In this document: positions 1 through 8,248 of the stretch, one piece after another | Numbering within the stretch: position 1 is the first letter of the stretch | Layout of the letters: the number at the start of each line of letters is the position of its first letter | From: an uncultured Granulicatella sp. | GTDB taxonomy: Bacteria; Bacillota; Bacilli; Lactobacillales; Aerococcaceae | Reading direction: 5' to 3' | DNA: 64,000 nucleotides | Assembly (NCBI RefSeq): GCF_938030755.1 | Contig: NZ_CALHIF010000056.1 | Location: forward strand, 9,821 to 73,820 | Made by a program: the position numbers and the translations under genes | Notes under the pieces: generated by a model | What the model was told of the DNA's origin: nothing | Database searches by the model: none | What the model saw: the letters and a program-made list of their open reading frames with translations, nothing else

Positions 1-441
1 GTGGATACTTTAACACAAATAGTGGCTAATTTTAAAGTATTGTATCCAGACTTTACGTTTGTTTTGGATATTGATTCAAAAGCTGACTTATTGTCGCCTA
101 TCTATAGAAATCATTTTGAACAAGTTATTATCATTTTGTTGGATAATGCGGTCAAATATTCAACGAATCGTAAAGAGATTATTGTTAGCTTATCAACGGT
201 AGCGGATCAAGTGGAAATTGGAATCCAAGATTTTGGCATGGGGTTAAGTGAGGAAGATAAAAAGAAAGTGTTCTCTAGATTCTATCGAGTTGATAAAGCC
301 CGTTCAAGAGAACGTGGGGGAAATGGATTAGGTCTCTCAATTGCAAAAGAACTGATAGAAGGATACAACGGAAGTATCAGCCTAACCTCCCATTTAGACC
401 AGGGAACAGTTTTTAAAGTGAAGTTGCCGATTCTAAAATAA
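1..441 (+). CDS. Sensor histidine kinase, C-terminal part (5' end outside window)
   Basis: This is the ATP-binding catalytic end of a two-component sensor kinase. The visible 146 residues hold the HATPase_c landmarks in order: the N box (DNAVKYS, about residues 48-54), the G1 box (DFGMGLS, about 77-83), an F-box-like stretch (FSRFYRVDKA) and the G2 box (NGLGLSIAKE, about 108-117). The dimerisation domain, phospho-accepting histidine, membrane segments and sensor region are missing, so the gene begins upstream and the GTG at base 1 is unlikely to be its start. The signal and the partner regulator cannot be read from this fragment. The RVDKARSRERGGNG stretch is typical of PhoR/CiaH/VicK-like kinases, but I cannot choose among them. 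The next gene, zwf, follows after about 140 bases and looks independent. Confidence 0.9.
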   Translation: MDTLTQIVANFKVLYPDFTFVLDIDSKADLLSPIYRNHFEQVIIILLDNAVKYSTNRKEIIVSLSTVADQVEIGIQDFGMGLSEEDKKKVFSRFYRVDKARSRERGGNGLGLSIAKELIEGYNGSISLTSHLDQGTVFKVKLPILK

Positions 442-578
442 CTAATGAATCGCTCTCTTTGTCATAAGGAAGGGCGTTTTATAGTTTACTTTTCTATTCT
501 TATAACTTACACTAGAAAAGTAGTATTTTATCAATTGCAGGCTACTTGCTTGCGTATTCTATTCAAGGAGGACAACTC

Positions 579-2036
579 ATGAGCGAACAACATGTACTTA
601 TTACATTGTTTGGAGCAACAGGTGATTTAGCTCATCGTAAACTTTATCCTGCAATTTTCCGTTTATTCCAAAAAGGATTCATTAAAAATCATTTTGCTGT
701 CATTGGGACAGCACGTAGAGAGTGGACTGATGACTATTTTAGAGATGTCGTAAAACAGTCTGTACAATCTTTAGTAAAGAGTGAGGAAGAATTAAATCAA
801 TTCTTATCGCATTTTTACTATCAACCACATAATGTGAACGATACTCATCATTATGTCGTTTTAAAAGAGCTTTCTGAAAGATTAGACGAAACCTATCAAA
901 TCAATGGGAATCGTGTCTTTTATCTTGCGATGGCTCCAAATTTCTTTGGAACCATTACAGAGCATTTAAAAGCAGAGCAATTATTAACACCAAATGGTTA
1001 TAATCGTTTGATTATTGAAAAACCATTCGGAAAAGATTTTGCATCGGCTCAGGAGTTAAATCATCAACTTCGTCAATCATTTGATGAAAATCAAATTTAT
1101 CGAATTGATCATTATTTAGGAAAAGAAATGATTCAAAATATTTCAGCGGTTCGATTTGCAAATCGTGTTTTTGAGGCATTATGGAATAAAGAAAATATTG
1201 ACCATGTCCAAATTTCATTGTTGGAGCAAGTCAGTGTAGAAGAGCGTGGTGGGTATTATGATACTAGTGGCGCACTTCGTGATATGGTCCAAAACCATAT
1301 TTTACAAATTCTTGCTTTAGTGGCGATGGAACCACCTGTTTCATTTGGAGACATTCGTAAAAATAAAATAAAAGTGTTAGAGCAACTTCGCCCATATACT
1401 GCCGAAGAAGTGAAGGAAAACTTTGTCCGCGGACAATATGGACCTTCCGAAGATGGATTGAAACCGGGGTACCGAGAAGATGCAAATGTAGCAGATGATT
1501 CGAATATGGAAACCTATGTTGCTGGTAAAGTATTTATCGATAATGAACGTTGGGAAGGAGTTCCTTTCTATGTTCGAACAGGTAAGAGTCTGCATTCAAA
1601 AGAAACGATCATTGATGTTGTCTTTAAAGAAGCAGGCTCACCATTATTCTGTGGCATCGATGGTTGTCCATCCAACCGTATTTCTATTCATATTACACCT
1701 CGTGAAGGATTCTGCTTCGTGATTAATTCGAAAGCCGTTGGAAATACCATCGCGCTTCAAACAAGTCACTTGGAAAAAATCTTCGATGAGAACTTTGCGA
1801 TGAGCAGTCCAGAAGCGTATGAACGTTTAATTCTTGACTGTATCGAAGGCGATATGACGAACTTCACGCATTGGGAAGAAGTAGCCGCTTCTTGGAAATA
1901 TGTAGATATCATTCGACAAACTTGGGACAGCGAAATTGCTGAAGAGTTCCCAAATTATGCTGCTGGAAGCAAAGGACCACAATCAGGTTTCGATTTAATC
2001 GAACGTGATGGTCGCAAGTGGGTTGACCGCGACTAA
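579..2036 (+). CDS. zwf: Glucose-6-phosphate 1-dehydrogenase
   Basis: The enzyme oxidises glucose 6-phosphate to 6-phosphogluconolactone with NADP+, the entry step of the oxidative pentose phosphate pathway. The 485-residue product has the usual family length. It carries the N-terminal dinucleotide motif GATGDLAHRKLYPA, the substrate and active-site signature RIDHYLGKE, and EKPFGKD. I placed the start at the ATG at 579 because AAGGAGG lies about 7 bases upstream. An in-frame start at 546 would add 11 residues without a ribosome binding site. A strong hairpin terminator follows, so the gene is probably monocistronic. NADPH made here would serve the redox proteins encoded elsewhere in the window. 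Confidence 0.97.
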   Translation: MSEQHVLITLFGATGDLAHRKLYPAIFRLFQKGFIKNHFAVIGTARREWTDDYFRDVVKQSVQSLVKSEEELNQFLSHFYYQPHNVNDTHHYVVLKELSERLDETYQINGNRVFYLAMAPNFFGTITEHLKAEQLLTPNGYNRLIIEKPFGKDFASAQELNHQLRQSFDENQIYRIDHYLGKEMIQNISAVRFANRVFEALWNKENIDHVQISLLEQVSVEERGGYYDTSGALRDMVQNHILQILALVAMEPPVSFGDIRKNKIKVLEQLRPYTAEEVKENFVRGQYGPSEDGLKPGYREDANVADDSNMETYVAGKVFIDNERWEGVPFYVRTGKSLHSKETIIDVVFKEAGSPLFCGIDGCPSNRISIHITPREGFCFVINSKAVGNTIALQTSHLEKIFDENFAMSSPEAYERLILDCIEGDMTNFTHWEEVAASWKYVDIIRQTWDSEIAEEFPNYAAGSKGPQSGFDLIERDGRKWVDRD

Positions 2037-2047
2037 TGAAATAGTGC

Positions 2048-2080
2048 AAAGACTAGGTGAAAACCTAGTCTTTTTATTTT
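2048..2080 (+). terminator. Terminator after zwf
   Basis: An 11-bp stem, AAAGACTAGGT paired with ACCTAGTCTTT, closes on a GAAA tetraloop and runs into a T-tract. It sits 11 bases after the zwf stop. Confidence 0.9.
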
Positions 2081-2212
2081 CTAAACAGTAAAGAGAGCAG
2101 CCCTTCTTCTTTAAAAGCGAAAAAAATGTTTAAAAGAAATCCGTAAGGATCTTTTAGGAATCATTATTTTACTGTTTTATATGAATCATTTCCTTCGCGC
2201 AACCTCGTTTTC

Positions 2213-2241
2213 TTGAAAAGGTCGCTCTTTTTCTGTAAACT
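2213..2241 (+). promoter_or_regulatory. Promoter of the DUF1189 gene
   Basis: TTGAAA at 2213-2218 and TAAACT at 2236-2241 are separated by 17 bases, a good housekeeping-sigma arrangement. The gene's AGGAGG site and ATG follow about 20 bases later. Confidence 0.6.
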
Positions 2242-2263
2242 GTTTTCTATATAGGAGGCGCGC

Positions 2264-3058
2264 ATGACGATTAAAGAATTTATTCGACTTAGTTTATTAA
2301 AACCTAATAAAATTTGGACTATTTTACAAAATCCCTTGAAAAAGATAAAAGGAATTTTTTTCTTGTTGGTCCTTATCATTTCCATTCCGAATTTTCTTCG
2401 AGCCAATGAGTTTATTGGAAAAATTGCGGAGAATATAAAAGTAGTAGAACAAAAATTCCCTGAACTTTCAGTAAAGGATGGGAAATTAGTTGCTGATCAA
2501 CAATCTGGTTTCTTGTATCGTTCGGACGCCTTTAATGTGTTGTTTGATCCAACTGGAAAATCTACAGATAATGATGTTAGTGCGGAATCTAACCAAGGCA
2601 TTCCAACTATTGCATTCCTGCAAGATCATATGGCCTTAGATACAGTCTTAAATTCAGCAAAAATTTCTTATAGCGATATTGGTGAGTTAAACAAAAAAAT
2701 GATTCATCAGTATATCGAAGAGTTTAATGCGAATCTATGGATGGTATTACTGGGTGTCATGTTATTCATGTTTGTATACAATAGCTTATTATTATACGTA
2801 ATATTGATTATTGTAGGCTTTATTGTTCGATTGTTTGCAGCTCTATTTATGGGAGCATGGATTCAAATGCCAACTTCAGTTTCGAAACAATTAACAATGG
2901 CAGCAGCCTTTCTTCCAGCTGTTTTGTATAGTTTAATTGCCATTTTAGGAGTTGGAGGAGGAATCAGTATTTTCTATTATTTATTAGTAACAACGACCTT
3001 TAACTGGCTTCTCGGGATGAAAGAATTTATTGATATAGAAAGTAAAAAGAAACAGTAA
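2264..3058 (+). CDS. DUF1189 family integral membrane protein
   Basis: This is a 264-residue membrane protein of unknown function. A basic N-terminus is followed by one membrane helix (about residues 27-43). Next comes an extracytoplasmic stretch of about 110 residues, then a C-terminal bundle of hydrophobic helices between about residues 155 and 255. This layout and the N-terminal pattern (FIRLSLLKPNKIW) match my recollection of DUF1189. Such proteins are common in Firmicutes, and I know of no established biochemical role. TAGGAGG lies 6 bases before the ATG. The gene has its own promoter and terminator and so appears to be a single-gene unit. Confidence 0.75.
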   Translation: MTIKEFIRLSLLKPNKIWTILQNPLKKIKGIFFLLVLIISIPNFLRANEFIGKIAENIKVVEQKFPELSVKDGKLVADQQSGFLYRSDAFNVLFDPTGKSTDNDVSAESNQGIPTIAFLQDHMALDTVLNSAKISYSDIGELNKKMIHQYIEEFNANLWMVLLGVMLFMFVYNSLLLYVILIIVGFIVRLFAALFMGAWIQMPTSVSKQLTMAAAFLPAVLYSLIAILGVGGGISIFYYLLVTTTFNWLLGMKEFIDIESKKKQ

Positions 3059-3061
3059 CTT

Positions 3062-3108
3062 AAAAACCACCTAGAAACTAATTTTAGTTTCTAGGTGGTT
3101 TTCTTTTG
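3062..3108 (+). terminator. Terminator after DUF1189 gene
   Basis: A long stem, AAAACCACCTAGAAACTAA paired with its complement around TTT, is followed by TTCTTTT. It lies immediately after the stop codon. Confidence 0.9.
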
Positions 3109-3154
3109 AGAAAATCTACAAAAATAAATAGCAGAGACTGAATTTCTAAAATGA

Positions 3155-3338
3155 GATTACGAAGAAATATACGGATTCTATAGTAATAGTGACGGGAAGT
3201 CGCATTAAAACGAATTAGGAGACGTAGGAATATAATTCCGTACGTCCCCTTTGAGGCTTTAAAGGCGAGAGACCTTAGGCTCGAGCCGATGCCTCGCCAC
3301 TATTACTATGAAGATATCCGTAAGGCTTCTTCGTAATC
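3155..3338 (+). repeat. Dispersed hairpin repeat, copy A
   Basis: A non-coding element of about 184 bp lies between two convergent genes. Its outer arms, GATTACGAAG (3155-3164) and CTTCGTAATC (3329-3338), are perfect complements. Further inside, TACGGATTCTATAGTAATAG pairs with CTATTACTATGAAGATATCCGTA, apart from an asymmetric GAAGAT bulge. The core holds ACGAATTAG, an inner hairpin ending in GGAAT/ATTCC, CTTTGAGGCTTT, GAGACC and GGCTCGAGCC. The same core occurs near 15.2, 15.45, 29.7 and 40.1 kb. Confidence 0.85.
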
Positions 3339-3361
3339 GTCTAAATTAAAAAGATTCTCTA

Positions 3362-4666
3362 CTATTTATTTTTTGTACGCTTCTGTTTGCGTTGTTTTTG
3401 ACGGATTTCTTGCCCAAGTTTTTTCTTGTAGCCAGGTTTTACTTTTTTCTTCGCCTTCTTAATCATACCTTTGAGGCGTGGATCTAAGTCTTTGGATTGT
3501 GTGTTTTTACGTTTCTCGCGACGAGAGCGGTCATAACTTTCTACAAGCTCTCCATTTTTCAATTCAACCGTTTCAAAAGAAATGCCTTTTCCTTCTAATG
3601 TTTGAATGGCTTGTTCTTGGTCTGGTGTGTAGAAAGTGATGGCTGTTCCTTCTAAACCATTACGTCCCGTACGTCCAACGCGGTGAATGAAGAATTCTAA
3701 TTCTCCAGGAATTTCTAAGTTAATCACATGAGAAACGCCTTCGATATCAATTCCACGTGCAGCAAGGTCAGTTGCGACAACGAATTGATAATCCATTTGT
3801 TGGATTTGTTTCATGACACGGCGACGTTCTCTTGAAGGGATATCTCCGTGAATCGTTGCTACTTTGAAGTTATGGCTGCGTAGGTCTTGAGTGACTTCGT
3901 CGGCTTTTTGTTTCGTATTTACGAAAATAAGCACGAGGTAAGGATGACCCATCACCAGTAACTGACGAAGAACGTCCATTGGATTTTGAGCCTTTGTGAC
4001 AAGCAATTGATTTTTAATCGTTGGTGAAACGAGTTGCGTATTCTCGATTTGAATAACTTTTGGATTACCCAAGTATTTTTTCAAGAAAGGTTTAATCTTA
4101 TCTGGAATCGTTGCAGAGAAAACAGACATTTGTAAGTTTTCTGGCATGCGAGATGCAATTTCATCCACTGTTTCTAAGAAACCTAAGTCAAACGTCATAT
4201 CGGCTTCGTCAACAACCATCATTTGTACGGTTTGAACGAAGAGGGCATTTTCTTGCATTAAATCAAAAATACGACCCGGTGTTCCAATTACGATATGTGG
4301 TTGTGTTTGTGTGAGTTTAGCCACTTGACGTTTTTTATCGGTACCACCGATACATTTTTCTAATAGAATTTCTGTATCACTTAAGGTAATCAACTGGGCT
4401 GCTACAGCAGTTAATTGTTCTGCGAGTTCACGGCTTGGGACTGTAATCACTAATTGCAACTCTTGGCGACTAGGGTCAATTTTGTTGATGAGTGGTAATA
4501 GGAAACTATGGCTCTTTCCGCTTCCTGTTTGCGATTGACCAATCACAGATTCTCCTTTTAATAAAAGAGGAATGATGCGTTCTTGAATAGGAGTTGGTTG
4601 TGTAAATTTTAAGTCAGCTAAGGCTTTTTGCAAATAAGGCTGTAATGCGTATTCTGTAAATTTCAT
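3362..4666 (-). CDS. cshB: DEAD-box ATP-dependent RNA helicase, CshB-like
   Basis: A 434-residue RNA helicase, predicted to unwind structured RNA in ribosome assembly or RNA decay, especially in the cold. Motifs appear in order: Q motif (FTQPTPIQE, residues 21-29), Walker A variant SQTGSGKS (45-52), PSRELAEQ, GTPGR, DEAD (153-156), SAT, ATDLAARGID and HRVGRTGRNG. A very basic tail (RRE..KKAKKKVKPGYKKK) follows and could hold RNA. Length and tail fit B. subtilis CshB better than the longer CshA, but the paralogue assignment is inferred. The gene is convergent with the DUF1189 gene, with repeat copy A between them. Confidence 0.93.
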   Translation of the reverse strand: MKFTEYALQPYLQKALADLKFTQPTPIQERIIPLLLKGESVIGQSQTGSGKSHSFLLPLINKIDPSRQELQLVITVPSRELAEQLTAVAAQLITLSDTEILLEKCIGGTDKKRQVAKLTQTQPHIVIGTPGRIFDLMQENALFVQTVQMMVVDEADMTFDLGFLETVDEIASRMPENLQMSVFSATIPDKIKPFLKKYLGNPKVIQIENTQLVSPTIKNQLLVTKAQNPMDVLRQLLVMGHPYLVLIFVNTKQKADEVTQDLRSHNFKVATIHGDIPSRERRRVMKQIQQMDYQFVVATDLAARGIDIEGVSHVINLEIPGELEFFIHRVGRTGRNGLEGTAITFYTPDQEQAIQTLEGKGISFETVELKNGELVESYDRSRREKRKNTQSKDLDPRLKGMIKKAKKKVKPGYKKKLGQEIRQKQRKQKRTKNK

Positions 4667-4755
4667 GTTTTCATCTCTTTTCTTTCTCTATGTAGCGGGA
4701 TTATTATACCATAAATTGAAGATTAAAGGTGGAATTGGGAAAGTGGGCATAATTT

Positions 4756-4785
4756 TTGCCTATGGTGTTTAGTGGATGGTATGAT
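4756..4785 (+). promoter_or_regulatory. Probable sodA promoter
   Basis: TTGCCT at 4756-4761 and TATGAT at 4780-4785 are separated by 18 bases. A 17-nt inverted repeat (4800-4816) lies at or just after the expected transcription start. Confidence 0.5.
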
Positions 4786-4799
4786 AATTAAAGAAAGAA

Positions 4800-4816
4800 A
4801 CAGTTTTCAAAACTGT
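4800..4816. promoter_or_regulatory. Inverted repeat in the sodA leader
   Basis: ACAGTTTT-C-AAAACTGT is a perfect 8-1-8 palindrome between the promoter and the AGGAGG site of sodA. It could be an operator or a 5' mRNA hairpin. I do not recognise the binding protein. Confidence 0.45.
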
Positions 4817-4842
4817 ATTTAAAATTTAGGAGGAATTTAGTA

Positions 4843-5451
4843 ATGACTTATGAATTACCAAAATTAGAATACGCATTTGACGTATTAGAACCACATTTTG
4901 ATGCACGTACAATGGAAATCCACCATGATAAACATCACAATGCATATGTTACAAACTTAAACGCAGCGGTAGAAAAACACCCTGAATTATTCGAAAAAAC
5001 AGTTGAAGAATTAATTAGCGATTTAAACGCTGTTCCAGAAGATATCCGTGTAGCTGTTCGCAACAATGGTGGTGGACATGCAAACCATAGCTTATTCTGG
5101 ACTCAATTATCTCTAGAAGGTGCAAAAGCTCCAGAAGGTGCTTTATTAGCAGCCATCAACGAAGCATTCGGAAGCTTCGACGAATTTAAAGCAGCATTCG
5201 CACAAGCAGCAGCAACACGCTTTGGTTCTGGTTGGGCTTGGTTAGTTCTTTCTAACGGAAAATTAGAAGTCGTTTCTACTCCAAACCAAGATAACCCTCT
5301 ATCAGAAGGCAAAACTCCATTATTAGGATTAGATGTATGGGAACATGCATACTACTTAAACTACCAAAATCGTCGTCCAGATTACATTTCAGCATTCTGG
5401 AATGTTGTAAACTGGGATGAAGTAGCTCGTCGTTTTGAAGCTGCTAAATAA
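4843..5451 (+). CDS. sodA: Superoxide dismutase, Mn/Fe family
   Basis: Converts superoxide to oxygen and hydrogen peroxide in the cytoplasm. The 202-residue length is normal. The four metal ligands are visible: His27 (in HHDKHH), His82 (GHANHSLFW), Asp164 and His168 (DVWEHAYYLNY). The family signature DVWEHAYY is intact. The GGGHANH context resembles manganese enzymes of lactic acid bacteria, though metal choice cannot be settled by eye. AGGAGG precedes the ATG. Codon choice is strongly biased, as in highly expressed genes such as nox and rplS here. It is monocistronic with a bidirectional terminator. Confidence 0.97.
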   Translation: MTYELPKLEYAFDVLEPHFDARTMEIHHDKHHNAYVTNLNAAVEKHPELFEKTVEELISDLNAVPEDIRVAVRNNGGGHANHSLFWTQLSLEGAKAPEGALLAAINEAFGSFDEFKAAFAQAAATRFGSGWAWLVLSNGKLEVVSTPNQDNPLSEGKTPLLGLDVWEHAYYLNYQNRRPDYISAFWNVVNWDEVARRFEAAK

Positions 5452-5457
5452 TCTATA

Positions 5458-5502
5458 AAAAACGAAGACCGATGTCTCCTATGAGGCATCGGTCTTTTTT
5501 CG
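5458..5502. terminator. Bidirectional terminator between sodA and yfhO-like gene
   Basis: AAGACCGATG... pairs with ...CATCGGTCTT, with T- and A-tracts on either side. It serves the convergent sodA and the membrane-protein gene. Confidence 0.88.
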
Positions 5503-8073
5503 TTTATATAGAATGAGGCTAAGAAACAGAAGAGAAGCAATACTTACTAGACTTCCTTCCAGTAAGAATGGGGTTATATAACGATACTCGATTTGGTGAG
5601 CTCCTTTGGAAATTGTAAACCCAAGGAGGCTATCAAGAATCTTGAAAGTTTCCACTTCTTGCCCATCTACCCAAATTTTCCATCCAATGGAATATGGAAT
5701 CGTCGTTAGAATCGTACTTTCTTCTTCTACCGTCATTTTTCCAGAAAAATGGGTAGAGGAGAAGGTGTCTAATTTTAATTCTTGAGCTTTCGTCTGTTGA
5801 ATTCTATCCTGTAATACTTTTTCGTTTAAGGAATACAGACCTAACCTAGAAAAAGAAAATTGATCTTTTTGAATCGTGAACTCTATCGTTTGAGGGATTC
5901 CTTTTTGCTTGGCAGCAATACTTAAAAGAACTGGTTTATATTCAACAGGATAAAAGAAATACTCTTTTCCATTCAGTGTCATCGAAAAACTATCCTCATC
6001 CATATCTCCCGCAATTTCTAAATAGATAGGATCATCAGTTTCCGGAGTGAAGGTTAATATAATACTTCCTTTTTCTTCTTTATTTTCCAACTGAATATTT
6101 TGGTGTGCGGAAGGGCGCCCTTTAATATTATGGTAGTCTATTTGAGAAGAAACTCTTGTAAATATATCCTTTGGTGAATGAGTTCCAGCGAGTGCATTTG
6201 ATAGTTGGTTTTGCATGATAACTGGATGATTAACGGGAACCTTCATAGCTTTTAATATGGGTTTCATTGGATAAGCAATAGAAAGAACATTGTCATTTTG
6301 AACAACAGTACCTTCTTCAAATTGCTGTATAACGTCCATCGTTTCTAAATCTTTTCTTTCCCAGCGATGATTATAAGAAGCCTGATTATTTGCGATAAAA
6401 CTTGTTTTAATTCCAAGAAGGGCATCCGTTAGTAACGTTCCATTACTATAACTTACGTAGGCCACTCCTTGTCGAACACCGATAGCTTCAAAGAAACGTT
6501 CACTTTCTTTTTCAAAGGTAGATGAAAAATGAGAGATACCGTAAGAAGGAACTTGTAGACTATCGTTTTTTGAACGCGCAATCGTTTTTTCGCTTCTAGA
6601 GAACGTGTTTTCAGGTGCTGATAGAGATTTGCTCCAAAGTTCCAAAGAAGCTTGATAGTTTGTAAAATCTGAATTCATCACATATCCCAGTCTAGCTAAG
6701 TTAATTCCACTATTCAACACAAGTTCAATGAGGACTAAACTAATCCATAACCTACGAGAACGCTTCTGGAATCTGGTTTGAGCAATTAATCCATAGAGGA
6801 TGCCCATTGAAATTCCAAACCCTAGAACGATTTGCCAGGATTGAAGGTAGGATTGAGGATAAAGGATGAAACCGATACTGATGGCAAGCATAAAAAAGAA
6901 TAATGTAAAAGCTTCAAACATCGAAATCTTTGAGGATTTCAATGTTTGTTGATATCCGATGTAAACAATCCAGAAACTAAATAAGAATGAGAAACGGTAA
7001 GGATACCAATTCGGAAGTTGACCAGCATGCCAAATCCGATCTAAAAAATCGATATTAAAACTCACTAAAAAGAAGAGAGTAATGACAAAGGCAATGATTT
7101 TTTCAGCTAGTCTAATTTTTTTATGAGTAAAATAGGTAAAAAAGGAAAAGAGTGCCAAGCTTCCAACAAAAATATTTGGGTATCCTTTAGGCATCTGTTG
7201 AAAATCAAAACTACCGATAAATAATTTCGATAGTATCAATAAAGGATTGTATTCAGACTTCAGAGACCAGAGACTTTGCTTTGCTGCTCCTTTACTTCCA
7301 AGTAAACTATAAGCACTTGGAAGTAGAACAATCATAATGAGCCCAATCGCTAATATACTGTATAGAGCAAAACGAGCTCCCGTTTTAAGAAAATCCTTCC
7401 ATTGAAAGCTTCCTTTTTCAAGCAAGTAGGCATAAGGAAAATAAAACACTAAAAAGAGGCAAATCATATATCCTGTGTAATAATTAGCTAGAACGGTGAT
7501 TGCCAATGGAAGAATATACCGAATCGGATTTTCATTGTTAATGAGCGAGTCGGCCCCTAATAAAATGACTGGAAAACCAATCAAGGCATCTAGCCACATG
7601 ATATTTAGTTGATTAACCGATAGATAACTTATAAACCCATAAGAAAGTGCAAATAGAAGTGCATTCAAATCTCTTTTTCCAAATTTCTTATCCAAAAAAT
7701 AGGCAAAGCTGACCGTACAAAAAATGAGTTTTAATAGAATCAGAAGTGAGATTCCTATTGTAATGTGTGATTTTGGAATTATAAGAAAAATCAAGTTAAA
7801 GGGACTTAATAAATAATAAGACCATAAGCTTACCATCTCTCCACTGATGGATTTGGAAAAGCTATAAAAGAACTGTTCAGGATGATGCAATAGAGTATCC
7901 TGATAATAAGCAAAGAAATCGACGTATTGTTGCCCCAAATCGACGGTTAGCCAAGTGCGATTTCCAAATGGGGTTATTGAAAAAAGAATAAATATAAAAA
8001 GAAGGAGGAATAGTGGGATTAAAACACTAAGGCTGTAGTATTTTCTTTTATTCCAATTGCTTTTAGATTTCAT
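5479..8073 (-). CDS. YfhO family polytopic membrane protein
   Basis: An 864-residue membrane protein. The N-terminal half is a series of hydrophobic helices with a large-loop motif near the front (TWLTVDLGQQYVDFFAYYQD). A soluble extracytoplasmic domain follows (roughly residues 460-820), and one helix and a basic tail (YKRKKTDAS) close the protein. Architecture and length match the YfhO family. Members in Firmicutes are implicated in glycosylating lipoteichoic acid or other cell-surface polymers and resemble GT-C glycosyltransferases. The substrate here is unknown. I chose the ATG at 8073 because AAGGAGG lies 5 bases before it. An in-frame start 11 codons upstream has no such site. It stands alone, divergent from the PBP gene. 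Confidence 0.88.
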   Translation of the reverse strand: MKSKSNWNKRKYYSLSVLIPLFLLLFIFILFSITPFGNRTWLTVDLGQQYVDFFAYYQDTLLHHPEQFFYSFSKSISGEMVSLWSYYLLSPFNLIFLIIPKSHITIGISLLILLKLIFCTVSFAYFLDKKFGKRDLNALLFALSYGFISYLSVNQLNIMWLDALIGFPVILLGADSLINNENPIRYILPLAITVLANYYTGYMICLFLVFYFPYAYLLEKGSFQWKDFLKTGARFALYSILAIGLIMIVLLPSAYSLLGSKGAAKQSLWSLKSEYNPLLILSKLFIGSFDFQQMPKGYPNIFVGSLALFSFFTYFTHKKIRLAEKIIAFVITLFFLVSFNIDFLDRIWHAGQLPNWYPYRFSFLFSFWIVYIGYQQTLKSSKISMFEAFTLFFFMLAISIGFILYPQSYLQSWQIVLGFGISMGILYGLIAQTRFQKRSRRLWISLVLIELVLNSGINLARLGYVMNSDFTNYQASLELWSKSLSAPENTFSRSEKTIARSKNDSLQVPSYGISHFSSTFEKESERFFEAIGVRQGVAYVSYSNGTLLTDALLGIKTSFIANNQASYNHRWERKDLETMDVIQQFEEGTVVQNDNVLSIAYPMKPILKAMKVPVNHPVIMQNQLSNALAGTHSPKDIFTRVSSQIDYHNIKGRPSAHQNIQLENKEEKGSIILTFTPETDDPIYLEIAGDMDEDSFSMTLNGKEYFFYPVEYKPVLLSIAAKQKGIPQTIEFTIQKDQFSFSRLGLYSLNEKVLQDRIQQTKAQELKLDTFSSTHFSGKMTVEEESTILTTIPYSIGWKIWVDGQEVETFKILDSLLGFTISKGAHQIEYRYITPFLLEGSLVSIASLLFLSLILYKRKKTDAS

Positions 8074-8205
8074 AGGGACCTCCTTAGTTGTATTCAATGA
8101 TAGCATAGCACGTTATTGGATTTGCTGCACGAAAATTTTGGTAGTGAAGTCCTAAAATCTTAGTATTTTATTAACCCCTTTTTATATAGTTCAAATAGGA
8201 ATTTA

Positions 8206-8214
8206 TGGTATACT
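8206..8214 (+). promoter_or_regulatory. Extended -10 promoter of the PBP gene
   Basis: TGG followed by TATACT forms an extended -10 about 30 bases before the start codon. No convincing -35 is seen. Confidence 0.5.
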
Positions 8215-8248
8215 GTTATGAGTTACTAGAATATGCATGGAGTTTATT

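Noticed and set aside
3155..3338. Repeat copies as CRISPR or as ordinary terminators
   Set aside because: Copies are far apart without spacers, much longer than terminators, lack T-tracts at the end, and lie beside separate terminators.
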